The notes under the pieces were generated by a model. It did no database searches, was not told the origin of the DNA, and saw nothing but the letters and a program-made list of their open reading frames with translations. From Roseicitreum antarcticum (GTDB taxonomy: Bacteria; Pseudomonadota; Alphaproteobacteria; Rhodobacterales; Rhodobacteraceae), in the NCBI RefSeq assembly GCF_014681765.1, contig NZ_CP061498.1, forward strand, positions 1,550,001 to 1,614,000: DNA of 64,000 nucleotides, given 5' to 3'. The position numbers were made by a program, and so were the translations under genes. Below, piece after piece: positions 44,724 through 53,981 of this stretch. Positions within the stretch are counted from its first letter, which is position 1, and each line of letters starts with the position of its first letter.

Positions 44724-45173
44724 TCACCGGGGCAATTCCCCCGTCATCACATAGCGCAACACCTCGGCAACCTGCGCGGGCGTTGCCGCGACGGCCAGCG
44801 CCGCGGCATCGACCTCTTTCAAAGCATGGGCGTGGTCAGGTCCATGCAGCACGATCAGCGACTTACCCAGCGCTGCGGCAAACCCGGCGTCGAAGGCGGC
44901 ATTCCATTGCTTGTACTGCTCGCCAAAGCGCACCACCACCACATCAGCCCCGGCAATCGCGCGGCGCGTACGGACCGCGTTGAGCTTCGCGCCCTTGTGG
45001 TCGTGCCAGAATTTGTCGGCCTCGGCCCCCAGAATCGCCACACCGCAATCGTCCGATGCGGCATGATCAGTCACAGGCCCGCTGAAGGCGATGTCCAGCC
45101 CGGCGCAGGCTCCCGTGATCTGTTCGCGCCAGTCGGTGTGAATTTCGCCTGCAAGGTAAACGCTCAAGGTCAT
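44724..45173 (-). CDS. ytoQ: YtoQ family protein
   Basis: A 149-residue cytoplasmic protein recognised from VYLAGEIHTDWREQI at the start, ILGAEADKFWHDHKGAKLN near 50-70 and VVRFGEQYKQWNAAFDAG near 84-100. The fold resembles nucleoside 2-deoxyribosyltransferases, but the function of YtoQ is not established. The start at 45173 has GGAG nearby; upstream codons are not homologous. It is convergent with the glutathione transferase gene. Confidence 0.88.
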   Translation of the reverse strand: MTLSVYLAGEIHTDWREQITGACAGLDIAFSGPVTDHAASDDCGVAILGAEADKFWHDHKGAKLNAVRTRRAIAGADVVVVRFGEQYKQWNAAFDAGFAAALGKSLIVLHGPDHAHALKEVDAAALAVAATPAQVAEVLRYVMTGELPR

Positions 45174-45306
45174 TGATTTCTCCTTTCCCGGGTAGCTTCC
45201 GGCGCGACAACCGCGCCACCACCGGCGATGAAAGCGCGACGGCGCCCGCATGTTGTGTTGCCCAGTCCAGGTTTCTGTGGCAAGACAAAATGACAAAACC
45301 AAACCG

Positions 45307-45975
45307 ATGAGTTCACTTATGCCCGATTATCCCGCCCGCCGCACGATGATGGTCGACACGCAGATCCGGCCATCGGATGTGACCAAATTTCCGATTATCG
45401 ACGCCTTCCTGCGCATCCCGCGCGAAGTCTTTGTGCCCCCCCACCTGCGCGAGGCCGCCTATGCCGGCGAAAACCTGATGCTGGGCGACGGGAACCGCTG
45501 CGTGCTGGAGCCGCGGACGCTGGCTAAAATGCTGGACGCGCTGAACATCTCCCGGTCCGAGTTGGTGCTGGATGTGGGCTGCGGGCTGGGCTATTCCACC
45601 GCCGTGATCGCGCAACTGGCGCAGGCAGTGGTAGGGGTCGAGGCCAATGACAGCTTCGCCGCCGAGGCGCAGACGAACCTTGGCGCACAGGCCATCGACA
45701 ATGCGGTCGTTCAGAACGGCCCGCTGACCGACGGCGACGCACAGCATGGTCCTTATGACGTGATCGTCGTGCAGGGCGGGGCCGAGGTTTTTCCCGAAAC
45801 TCTCGCCGCGCAGTTGAAAGACGGCGGGCGCGTGGCTTGCCTGTTCATGTCCGGCGCGTTGGGTGTCGTGCGGCTGGGCGTGCACCAGCATGGGACCATT
45901 GCGTGGCGCGACATTTTCAATGCCGCTGCCCCGGTGATTGCAGGGTTCGGGAAAACGCCCGAATTCACGCTCTGA
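45307..45975 (+). CDS. Protein-L-isoaspartate methyltransferase homologue
   Basis: A SAM-dependent methyltransferase of 222 residues in the PCMT family. The SAM loop LVLDVGCGLGYSTAVIAQLA lies near 78-97. The N-terminal region QIRPSDVTKFPIIDAFLRIPRE is the form found beside tolC in Rhodobacterales, shorter than true Pcm. It may repair isoaspartate or act on another carboxylate. A second ATG four codons on (45319) is possible. It precedes tolC by 201 bp. Confidence 0.9.
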   Translation: MSSLMPDYPARRTMMVDTQIRPSDVTKFPIIDAFLRIPREVFVPPHLREAAYAGENLMLGDGNRCVLEPRTLAKMLDALNISRSELVLDVGCGLGYSTAVIAQLAQAVVGVEANDSFAAEAQTNLGAQAIDNAVVQNGPLTDGDAQHGPYDVIVVQGGAEVFPETLAAQLKDGGRVACLFMSGALGVVRLGVHQHGTIAWRDIFNAAAPVIAGFGKTPEFTL

Positions 45976-46176
45976 CCGATGACGGATAAGGCCCTTGGCT
46001 GCGGGGTTCCCTGCGCCCGCGCGCGCAGCGCGACACTGCAGGGTCCGGTTTTTCGCATGTAGCATGCGGAGGAATGATAGCCCGAGGTGCACCGCGCAAG
46101 GATGTCGCGGGACGCGCCATCGCCCAATAACTTGCGGCACAACAGCGCCGCACCCTAGCAAGGTGGCACATATCAA

Positions 46177-47568
46177 ATGGTTGGTGGCATGATCAGAACG
46201 GTCATTTTCGGCGCGGCACTGGCTGCGGCAACACTGGTACCGACGGGATCGCGGGCGCAAAGCCTGGCCGACACCCTGATCGCGGCCTATCGCACGTCGA
46301 ACCTGCTGGAACAGAACCGCGCCACTTTGCGCGCAGCGGATGAAGACGTAGCCATCGCGCTGGCGACCCTGCGCCCGGTTGTCAACTTTGTCGCGCGCGG
46401 CGGGATAAGCCGCAGCACTGGCGCAGCAGGGGTGGCGCAAACCAGCACAACCGCCTCGCTCGACCTCAGTGCAGAGGTGACGCTGCTGGATTTTGGGCGC
46501 GGGCAACTTGCAAAAGATGCCGCACGCGAGCAGGTTCTGGCGGTGCGTCAGGCGCTGATCGGGGTAGAGCAAAACGTGTTGCTAAACGCCGTCGGGGCCT
46601 TCATGGACACGCGCAATGCGCTCGAAACCGTTGCCCTGCGTGAAGCCAATGTGCGGCTGATCACGCGCGAATTGCGTGCGACCGAGGAACGGTTTTCCGT
46701 GGGAGAGGTGACGCGCACCGACATCGCCATCGCCGAGGCCCGGCTGGCAGGTGCCCGCGCGCAGCTTGCCGCCGCGCAGGGCGATCTGGCGGCAGCCCGC
46801 GAAGGCTACAAGCTGGTTACCGGGGCCTATCCGACCCAACTGGGCACGCCGCCGTCGCTGCCCCGCACCGCCGCCAGCCTGTCGGCCGCCCAAGACATCG
46901 CGCGGGTTACCCATCCCGCCATCAAACAGGCCCAGCACGAGGTCACCGCCGCCGAACTCAACGCCGAACGCGCCCTCGCCGCGCGCCACGGCAGCGTCAG
47001 CGCCTCGGCCAGTACGGGCCTCAGCGCCCGTGACCCGGGGAATGGCGGGCCGAACGCCAGCATCGGGCTGACCTATCAACGCCCGATCTACCAGGGTGGC
47101 CGCCTGTCGGCGACCCACCGTCAGGCCTTGGCACGTCGTGATGCCGCGCGCGCCGCGCTGCACCAGACCGTGGCCGAAGTATTGCAGAATGTCGCGAATT
47201 CCTGGGCCAATGTTGCCGTGGCCAGCGCGCAGCTGCAGTCGACAGGGCTTCAAGTCACCGCGTCGCAGACCGCCTATGACGGCGTGCGCGAAGAGGCGAC
47301 GCTGGGCACCCGCACCATTCTGGACGTGCTGAACGCCGAGCAGGAACTTCTGAACGCCCGTACCTCGCGGCTGAGCGCACAGGCCACCCAGCAGACCGCC
47401 AGCTATGCGGTGCTTGGCGCAATGGGGCTTCTGACCGTCGACTATCTGAACCTTGGCATCCCGACCTATGACCCCGAAGCGTATTTCAACGCGGTGCAAA
47501 ACGCCCCCGTCACCTCGCGGCAGGGCGAGGCGCTGGACCGGGTGCTGCGCACGATCGGGCGCCCCTAA
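46177..47568 (+). CDS. tolC: TolC-family outer-membrane efflux protein
   Basis: The 463-residue protein forms the outer-membrane duct for type I secretion and efflux. A signal peptide ends near SRAQS at residue 28. The two OEP domains (about 32-230 and 240-440) are long alpha-helical repeats, each with beta strands: EVTLLDFGRGQLAKDAARE in the first and LTYQRPIYQGGRLSATHRQA in the second. AAGGTGG lies ten bases before the ATG at 46177; an ATG four codons on is the alternative. A strong terminator follows. Confidence 0.93.
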   Translation: MVGGMIRTVIFGAALAAATLVPTGSRAQSLADTLIAAYRTSNLLEQNRATLRAADEDVAIALATLRPVVNFVARGGISRSTGAAGVAQTSTTASLDLSAEVTLLDFGRGQLAKDAAREQVLAVRQALIGVEQNVLLNAVGAFMDTRNALETVALREANVRLITRELRATEERFSVGEVTRTDIAIAEARLAGARAQLAAAQGDLAAAREGYKLVTGAYPTQLGTPPSLPRTAASLSAAQDIARVTHPAIKQAQHEVTAAELNAERALAARHGSVSASASTGLSARDPGNGGPNASIGLTYQRPIYQGGRLSATHRQALARRDAARAALHQTVAEVLQNVANSWANVAVASAQLQSTGLQVTASQTAYDGVREEATLGTRTILDVLNAEQELLNARTSRLSAQATQQTASYAVLGAMGLLTVDYLNLGIPTYDPEAYFNAVQNAPVTSRQGEALDRVLRTIGRP

Positions 47569-47604
47569 GGCAACAGGCGGGCCAGAGGCGCCTGAAAAAA
47601 AGGC

Positions 47605-47631
47605 AATCCGGCAGGAAACTGCCGGATTTTT
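47605..47631 (+). terminator. Rho-independent terminator of tolC
   Basis: AATCCGGCAG and CTGCCGGATT form a 10-bp stem around a GAAA loop, followed by TTTTT. It starts 36 bases after the tolC stop and is the best terminator in the window. Confidence 0.9.
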
Positions 47632-47800
47632 CCGTTGATACTATGGCGACATCACGGGTTTGGCGCGGAATTGATGGTGGCCCCGAGCAACACAGCGACG
47701 AAGCCCATTGACTGCGGGCAGTTGTCACACGCGCCGCTGAAGTTTATCATCGGTTCATAAATTTCGCGCATCATGACGCGGAGGAACCAAGGGGCAGTCC

Positions 47801-48907
47801 ATGACCGATCCAGTATCGAACAAGAACATCGAAGATGTTTTATCGTCGATCCGTCGGCTGGTCTCGCAGGAGACGCTGAATACGGGTGGTGGCAAGGCAG
47901 CCGCGGGGCCAGCGCGGCCCGCGTCAGATGCCCCGGCCTTGCGCCATACTGGGGTCGGACAAGCGGCCGCAGCGGTGGACAAACTGGTCCTGACCCCGGC
48001 GCAACGCGTCGTCGACCCCGATCCACGCGACGCGCCCGGTCAGCGCCCTGCCCTGACGGATCACGCGGCCTTGGCGCCGGCAGGCCGCGATGATCTGACG
48101 CTGGACGCCACTGTGACCAGCGCTTATGCATCAGATGCGACTGACAAAAACCGATATGCTCCAGACGCGGGACGGGCTGACGCGCTTACCGCAGGCACCG
48201 CCCCCGAAAACGCGGCACCGAAACCTGCCCATGCGGTGCCCAACACGCGCGTCGGCGCCATCCCGGCACTGCACCCGGCGGCGGGGATCGTTGCGCAGCA
48301 AAACATCGACAAGGCCGCACCGCATTTTGTCATCCCCTCGGTGAACACACCCGCGACCACGCTCGAATCCACCATCGCCGCGCTGGAAGCCGCAATTTCC
48401 AGCAGTGCGGAACATTGGGAAATCGACGGTACGGACGAAGTGCCCGCGCAGGCGGCAAACAATGTGACTGCATTGCACCGACACCCAGGCACAGATCGCA
48501 AGACCGCCCTGCCACGTACGCCAGACGTGGAAACGCCGGTGAAAGCCGCGCCAACACCCGATCAGGTCCAGGGCGGCGGCACCAGCGTCGCGCCGCTGCG
48601 CTTGACGAGTGCCGATGCCGTCCCGCAACCGGAGCCGCGCGCCGCCCACAGCATCGTGGAACAGCCCCTTGCGACGCTCCCTGCGCGCGAAAAGCCCGTG
48701 CCGGACAGCACCACCGATGATCGAACGGACAGCACCGACCAACTGAGCGATGACGCCTTGATTGATGAGGATACCTTGCACGACATGGTTGTCGAAATCG
48801 TCCGCGCGGAACTGCAAGGCCAGTTGGGAGAACGGATCACGCGCAATATCCGCAAACTGGTCCGGACCGAAGTGGCGCGCGCGCTGGCGGAAAAGCAGTA
48901 CCTGTAG
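47801..48907 (+). CDS. PopZ-like / DUF2497-type protein
   Basis: The 368-residue protein has a short conserved N-terminal helix (NIEDVLSSIRRLVSQE, residues 9-24), about 280 residues of disordered Pro/Ala/Thr-rich linker, and a helical C-terminus (about 325-365) with TLHDMVVEIVRAELQGQLGE and the arginine-rich segment RKLVRTEVARALAEK. This architecture matches PopZ, the polar organiser of Caulobacter: a client-binding N-terminal helix, an acidic linker and a C-terminal oligomerisation domain. The linker is much longer than in Caulobacter PopZ and less acidic. Assignment to PopZ itself is an inference. Confidence 0.65.
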   Translation: MTDPVSNKNIEDVLSSIRRLVSQETLNTGGGKAAAGPARPASDAPALRHTGVGQAAAAVDKLVLTPAQRVVDPDPRDAPGQRPALTDHAALAPAGRDDLTLDATVTSAYASDATDKNRYAPDAGRADALTAGTAPENAAPKPAHAVPNTRVGAIPALHPAAGIVAQQNIDKAAPHFVIPSVNTPATTLESTIAALEAAISSSAEHWEIDGTDEVPAQAANNVTALHRHPGTDRKTALPRTPDVETPVKAAPTPDQVQGGGTSVAPLRLTSADAVPQPEPRAAHSIVEQPLATLPAREKPVPDSTTDDRTDSTDQLSDDALIDEDTLHDMVVEIVRAELQGQLGERITRNIRKLVRTEVARALAEKQYL

Positions 48908-48946
48908 GGGCTGCCGCCACGCGGTGCGCAGGCCCAGGCTCGGCGC

Positions 48947-49186
48947 CTACCTACTTGCCCGAACGGACAACGCCAGACATTGCGCAATGTCATACTGCGA
49001 ACGCTGCCCGCCCTGCTGCAACACCCGCAAGTGCCGTGCCTGTCCGTAATCAAGAACCGCCACGGGCCACTTCCACACGATCTGCGCCGCAGCAATGACC
49101 CAAAAGCGCACGGCAAATCGCCACACTGACGGCATCGCGCTGCCACCGACCAGCAGGGTGACATAGCGGCCGCCGCCACGTCCCAT
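48947..49186 (-). CDS. Hypothetical small protein (79 residues)
   Basis: A possible gene 19 bases after the lrgB stop on the same strand, with AAAGG about nine bases before the ATG. The middle holds one hydrophobic, tryptophan-rich segment (SVWRFAVRFWVIAAAQIVWK, residues 20-39) and a basic/Gln-rich tail. I recognise no family, and it may be a chance frame. Confidence 0.3.
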   Translation of the reverse strand: MGRGGGRYVTLLVGGSAMPSVWRFAVRFWVIAAAQIVWKWPVAVLDYGQARHLRVLQQGGQRSQYDIAQCLALSVRASR

Positions 49187-49205
49187 CAGCGGCAGCCTTT
49201 GTTCG

Positions 49206-49937
49206 CTACCCGGTGAACAACCCGAGGATCCAGGGGGCCAAAAAGGCTGTCAGGATCGCGTTCAGCCCCATGCCGATGCCCGCGAAGGCCCCGGCGCGCG
49301 GGTGGACCTGAAACGCACGGGCCGTGCCGATGCCATGCGCCGCCACGCCGACCGACAGGCCGCGCGCGCGCCAGTCCTTCACCCCCAACGCATTCAGCAG
49401 CGGCGTCACCACAATCGCGCCGATGATCCCCGTCAGGATGACCAACACTGCCGTCAACGTGGGAGACCCGCCCAAAGCCTCGGAAATGCCCAAGGCCACG
49501 GGGGCCGTCACGCCCTTCGGCGCGATGCTGGCCAGGATTTCGCCGCGCAGGCCGAAAGCCCAGGCGATGCCCACCGCCGTCGCCACCGCCGTGGCCGACC
49601 CCGCGATCAGCGCCGCCACGATGGGCAGCGCGGCGCGGCGCACCTGCGGCAGATAGGCATACATCGGCACGGCCAGCGCGACTGTTGCGGGCCCCAGAAG
49701 GAAGTGGACAAACTTCGCGCCCTCAAAATACACCGCATAGGGCGTGGCGGTCAGCCACAGCACCAACGCCAGCAAGATCACCGCGATCAGTACCGGATTC
49801 ACCGCCGGTTTGCGCCCCGATGCCTGCGCCAGACTGTCGCCCGCCACATAGGCCAGCAGCGTCGCCGTCAGCCAGATCAGCGGAGTTTCAGCCAGATAGG
49901 TCCAGATTTCCGCCAGGTCGACCTCAACCATCGGCAT
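49206..49937 (-). CDS. lrgB: LrgB/CidB-family membrane protein
   Basis: A 243-residue inner-membrane protein with about seven hydrophobic segments and the family signature APKGVTAPVALGISEALGG near 140-158 and GVAAHGIGTARAF near 200. LrgB works with LrgA; proposed roles are a holin-like influence on murein hydrolases or export of small metabolites such as glycolate or pyruvate. Its start overlaps the lrgA stop by 14 bases. Confidence 0.93.
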   Translation of the reverse strand: MPMVEVDLAEIWTYLAETPLIWLTATLLAYVAGDSLAQASGRKPAVNPVLIAVILLALVLWLTATPYAVYFEGAKFVHFLLGPATVALAVPMYAYLPQVRRAALPIVAALIAGSATAVATAVGIAWAFGLRGEILASIAPKGVTAPVALGISEALGGSPTLTAVLVILTGIIGAIVVTPLLNALGVKDWRARGLSVGVAAHGIGTARAFQVHPRAGAFAGIGMGLNAILTAFLAPWILGLFTG

Positions 49938-50277
49938 TCCCCGTCAACCGCGCCACGGCAACAAAGACCAGGGCGCCCACCGCAATCGCCAGCACGGTGG
50001 ACCCTATCAACGCAAGCGCCACCACCGGGCCATAGGCGGCAAGCGTGCCAAGGTGGCCGACCACGCCCACCCCGGCGGGCACGAACAAAAGGGTCAAGTG
50101 GCGCAAGATGCCCTCACCCGTCGGGCGCACCAGTTCGGCCAGACGCGGCGAGGCGATGAACCCAACCAGCAGCAGCGCCATGCCCAGCACCGGCCCGGGC
50201 ACCGGCAGGGCCAGCGCGCGGCTGCCAACCTCGCCCAGCAACTGGCAGATCAAGATGACGGTCAAGGCATGGATCAT
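49924..50277 (-). CDS. lrgA: LrgA/CidA-family membrane protein
   Basis: A 117-residue protein with four hydrophobic segments. LPVPGPVLGMALLL near 24-37 and LTLLFVPAGVGVV near 61-73 are the CidA/LrgA features. It lies before lrgB as the usual holin-like pair. The start at 50277 is where homology begins; a longer upstream frame overlaps the divergent smc region and is not real. Confidence 0.93.
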   Translation of the reverse strand: MIHALTVILICQLLGEVGSRALALPVPGPVLGMALLLVGFIASPRLAELVRPTGEGILRHLTLLFVPAGVGVVGHLGTLAAYGPVVALALIGSTVLAIAVGALVFVAVARLTGNADG

Positions 50278-50491
50278 CGGCGCGGCCTTCCCCAGGTTTA
50301 CATACAGCGCAATGGTGCGCCGGGACACGTCGCGTGAAAACCCCACATCAGCGCGGGTTTGCCGATATCTTGTGGATAACTCAGACCAAGCCGCGACATG
50401 TGCCCCCCGCCCCTTGACTTTGGGGGCAGCAGCGCGGGAAACTGCTGCATCTTTAACCAACAGGGCATGCGCCAACCAACAGGACCCGGGT

Positions 50492-53400
50492 TTGCAGTTC
50501 AACCGCCTTCGCCTGAACGGCTTCAAGAGTTTCGTCGACCCGACTGATCTGATCATCAGTCCGGGCCTGACTGGCGTGGTGGGGCCCAATGGCTGCGGCA
50601 AGTCGAACCTGTTGGAGGCCTTGCGCTGGATCATGGGGGAAAACCGCCCCACCGCCATGCGCGGCGCTGGCATGGAAGATGTCATCTTCGCGGGGACCAC
50701 CTCGCGCGGGGCGCGGCATTTCGCCGAGGTCGCGCTGATCATCGACAATTCTGACCGCGTGGCGCCTGCAGGATTCAACGACAGCGACACGCTGGAAATC
50801 ATCCGCCGCATCACCCGCGACGCGGGCAGCGCCTACAAGGTCAACGGACGCGAGGTTCGGGCCCGCGATGTGCAGATGCTGTTTGCGGATGCATCGACCG
50901 GCGCGCATTCGCCCGCGCTGGTGCGGCAGGGCCAGATCTCGGAACTCATCAACGCCCGGCCCAAGGCGCGGCGTCGGGTATTGGAAGAGGCGGCGGGGAT
51001 CTCGGGCCTCTATCAGCGGCGGCATGAGGCCGAGTTGAAGCTGAACGGGACCGAGACCAACCTGGCCCGGCTGGCCGATGTCGCCGACGGCATGACTGCT
51101 CAATTGGCCACGCTGCAACGGCAGGCGCGTCAGGCCGCGCGCTACCGTGACATCGGACGCGATCTGCGCCGCGCCGAGGGCGTGTTGCTGTACCGGCAAT
51201 GGCGCAGCGCCGATCAGGCCCGGCTGGAAGCAGAGGCCGCCGTCAGCGCCGCCCGCCTGTCCGCCGCCCGCACAGCGACCGCCGCCACCCAAGCCACCGC
51301 CGCGCGTGAGGCCGCCGAGGCCGCGCTGCCCGCCCTGCGCGAGGAAGACGCAATCGCGGGCGCCATCGTGCAGCGCTTGCAGGTGCAGCGCGACCAGCTT
51401 GCCGATCATGAGGCCCGCGCGGCGGAAACCATCCGCACGCTTCAGGGCCGCGTCATGCAACTGGCGCAGGACATCGACCGTGAGGCCGCGCTGAACGCCG
51501 ATGCCACCGACACCATCGCCCAATTGGAATGGGAAGATACCCAGCTTCAGGCGGCGGGCGATGATCATGACGCCGCACTGACCGAGGCCGAGGACCGGGC
51601 GAAAGCGGCAGCGGACACCCTTGCCGCACAAGAGGCAGAGCTGGCCCGCACAACCGAACATCTGGCGCAGTTGTCAGCGCAGCATCAGTCGGCGCAGGCC
51701 CGCCTGCGCGACGCCCGCATGGCGCTTGAAGCCGCCCAGACCGCCGCGCTGCGCGCCGCCGACGCGGTGGCCGCGGCAGATGACGCGCTGACCACCGCAT
51801 CCGAGGACCGGGCCGCCGCGCAGGAAATGGCCGACGAAACCCGCCGACTCGCCGAAGATGCCGAGGCCGTTCTGGCCGAAACCGACGCCGCCCATGATGA
51901 TGTGCAGGCCACCGAGGCCGAGGCCCGCGCCGCCCGCGCCAGCGCCGAGGGCGCGGTGTCGACCCTGCGCGCCGAGATCAAGGCCCTTTCTCGACTTGCC
52001 GAACGCGCCACCGATAGCGCGGACCAGATCCTGAACCGGGTGCAGGTCCCCCCGGGGTACGAGGTCGCGCTGGGGGCTGCGCTGGGTGACGATCTGCATG
52101 CGGCCGAGGTTGGGGCTGGCGTCGAAACGCCCTCGGGCTGGGACAGCCTGCCGCCGCTAACCGATGCGCCCGCGCTGCCCGATCGCGCCACGCCGTTGGC
52201 GGATGTGGTGACTGCACCGCCTGCGCTGTCGCGCCGCCTGTCGCAGGTGGGTTTGATCGATGCCAGGCGCGGTGCGGCGCTGCATGCCGCGCTGCGCCCG
52301 GGGCAGCGGCTGGTCAGCCGTGAGGGTGATCTGTGGCGCTGGGACGGGCTGCGCCGCGCGGCGGGTGAAGCGCCCAGTGCCGCCGCGCTGCACCTGCAAA
52401 ACGTCAACCGGCTGGCCGCCGTGCAGCAAGATCTGGACTTGGCCGAGGCCGGGGCAGAAGCCGCGCGTGACACCCATGAAGCCCTGCAGCAGCGGCTGTC
52501 TGACCTGTCGGACGGGCTGCGCATGGCGCGCGATGCACGTCGCGCCGCCGATCAGCGCCTGACCGAGGCACAGCGTGCCCTCGCCCGCGCGGAGACCCAG
52601 GCGGATCAGGCGTTGGCACAGCGCGACGCCGCGCATGCCGCCGCCGCCCGCCAGGCGGATGACACGACCGACGCGCGTGAGGCACTGGAAGATGCCAGCG
52701 CCGCGCTGGACGACCTGCCTGATCTGGAGGGCACGCGTGCGGCGCTCGACGATCTGCGCGGCGCAGTCGATCTGGCGCGCACCGACATGCTGTCGCACCG
52801 CGCCGCGTTCGAGGATTTGCGCCGCACCGGCACCGCCCGCACCCGCCGCCTGCAAGAAGTCGCGCGCGAGCTCGACGCATGGCGCGGGCGGCTGGGGTCT
52901 GCCAGCACGCGCATCGAGGACCTGACCGACCGGCGGGCCGAGGCCGAGGATGCGCTGGCCGATGCCAGCAACGCCCCAGAGGAACTGGCCGCGAAACGCG
53001 CCGAACTGTCCGAGGCGATCACCAGTGCCGAGGCGCGCCTTGCTGCCGCGCGCGACGCGCTGTCCGCCGCAGATGCGGCGCTGCGGCAAGGGCTGGATGC
53101 CGAACGTCAGGCCGCGCGCACCGCCGCCGACACGCGCGAGGAACGCGCCCGCACCGAGGCACAGGCAGAGGCCGCGACCGATGCCGAAGCCGCCGCCGCC
53201 GCGCGGATTGCCGACGCGCTGAACACCACGCCACAGCGGCTGCTGGAGACCCTTGGCGCCGACCCCGACACCCTGCCGCCCGCCGACGCGATCGAGGCCG
53301 AGGTGCTGCGCCTGCGCCGTGCGCGCGATGCGCTGGGGGCCGTCAACCTGCGCGCCGAGGAAGACGCAGCCGAGGTAGAGGGAGAGTTGAACACCCTGCT

Positions 53401-53953
53401 GGCGGAAAAGGCCGATCTTGAAGCCGCGATTGCCAAACTGCGCTCAGGCATCAACGCGCTGAACCGCGAAGGGCGCGAACGCCTGCTGATCGCCTTTGAA
53501 CAGGTGAACAGCAACTTTGCCGCGCTGTTCACTCATCTCTTCAACGGAGGTGAGGCACGACTGGTGCTGGTGGAATCCGACGATCCGCTGGAAGCGGGCC
53601 TCGAAATCATGTGCCAGCCGCCCGGCAAGAAGTTGTCCACTCTGTCGCTGCTGTCAGGGGGCGAACAGACGCTGACAGCGCTGGCGTTGATCTTTGGCGT
53701 GTTTCTGGCCAATCCCGCGCCGATCTGCGTGCTTGATGAGGTGGACGCACCGCTCGATGACGCCAATGTAGCGCGCTTTGCCGACCTTTTGGATGAGATG
53801 ACTCGCCGCACCGAGACGCGTTTCCTGATCATCACGCACAACGCCATCAGCATGAGCAGGATGGACCGGCTGTTTGGCGTGACCATGGGGGAACAGGGCG
53901 TCAGCCAACTGGTCAGCGTCGATCTGCGCCATGCCGAGGCGCTGGTGGCTTAG
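50492..53953 (+). CDS. smc: Chromosome segregation ATPase SMC
   Basis: SMC condenses and organises the chromosome. The 1153-residue protein has the N-terminal Walker A GPNGCGKSN at 31-39, a long Ala/Glu/Arg-rich coiled coil broken by a hinge domain near 510-630, and the C-terminal signature LLSGGEQTLTALAL near 1054 and Walker B VLDEVDAPLD near 1080. It must start at a TTG (50492), as the conserved QFNRLRLNGFKSF follows and no ATG or GTG is placed correctly; the frame upstream is not homologous. It is divergent from lrgA. No scpA or scpB is adjacent. Confidence 0.95.
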   Translation: MQFNRLRLNGFKSFVDPTDLIISPGLTGVVGPNGCGKSNLLEALRWIMGENRPTAMRGAGMEDVIFAGTTSRGARHFAEVALIIDNSDRVAPAGFNDSDTLEIIRRITRDAGSAYKVNGREVRARDVQMLFADASTGAHSPALVRQGQISELINARPKARRRVLEEAAGISGLYQRRHEAELKLNGTETNLARLADVADGMTAQLATLQRQARQAARYRDIGRDLRRAEGVLLYRQWRSADQARLEAEAAVSAARLSAARTATAATQATAAREAAEAALPALREEDAIAGAIVQRLQVQRDQLADHEARAAETIRTLQGRVMQLAQDIDREAALNADATDTIAQLEWEDTQLQAAGDDHDAALTEAEDRAKAAADTLAAQEAELARTTEHLAQLSAQHQSAQARLRDARMALEAAQTAALRAADAVAAADDALTTASEDRAAAQEMADETRRLAEDAEAVLAETDAAHDDVQATEAEARAARASAEGAVSTLRAEIKALSRLAERATDSADQILNRVQVPPGYEVALGAALGDDLHAAEVGAGVETPSGWDSLPPLTDAPALPDRATPLADVVTAPPALSRRLSQVGLIDARRGAALHAALRPGQRLVSREGDLWRWDGLRRAAGEAPSAAALHLQNVNRLAAVQQDLDLAEAGAEAARDTHEALQQRLSDLSDGLRMARDARRAADQRLTEAQRALARAETQADQALAQRDAAHAAAARQADDTTDAREALEDASAALDDLPDLEGTRAALDDLRGAVDLARTDMLSHRAAFEDLRRTGTARTRRLQEVARELDAWRGRLGSASTRIEDLTDRRAEAEDALADASNAPEELAAKRAELSEAITSAEARLAAARDALSAADAALRQGLDAERQAARTAADTREERARTEAQAEAATDAEAAAAARIADALNTTPQRLLETLGADPDTLPPADAIEAEVLRLRRARDALGAVNLRAEEDAAEVEGELNTLLAEKADLEAAIAKLRSGINALNREGRERLLIAFEQVNSNFAALFTHLFNGGEARLVLVESDDPLEAGLEIMCQPPGKKLSTLSLLSGGEQTLTALALIFGVFLANPAPICVLDEVDAPLDDANVARFADLLDEMTRRTETRFLIITHNAISMSRMDRLFGVTMGEQGVSQLVSVDLRHAEALVA

Positions 53954-53981
53954 CAACGCATTGAAAAGTCGTTGAACGGCG

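Noticed and set aside
45313-46572. Minus-strand 419-codon frame
   Set aside because: It crosses the isoaspartyl methyltransferase gene and the tolC start on the wrong strand without any motif.
50045-50491. 149-codon upstream extension of SMC
   Set aside because: It is antisense to lrgA and precedes the conserved SMC N-terminus.
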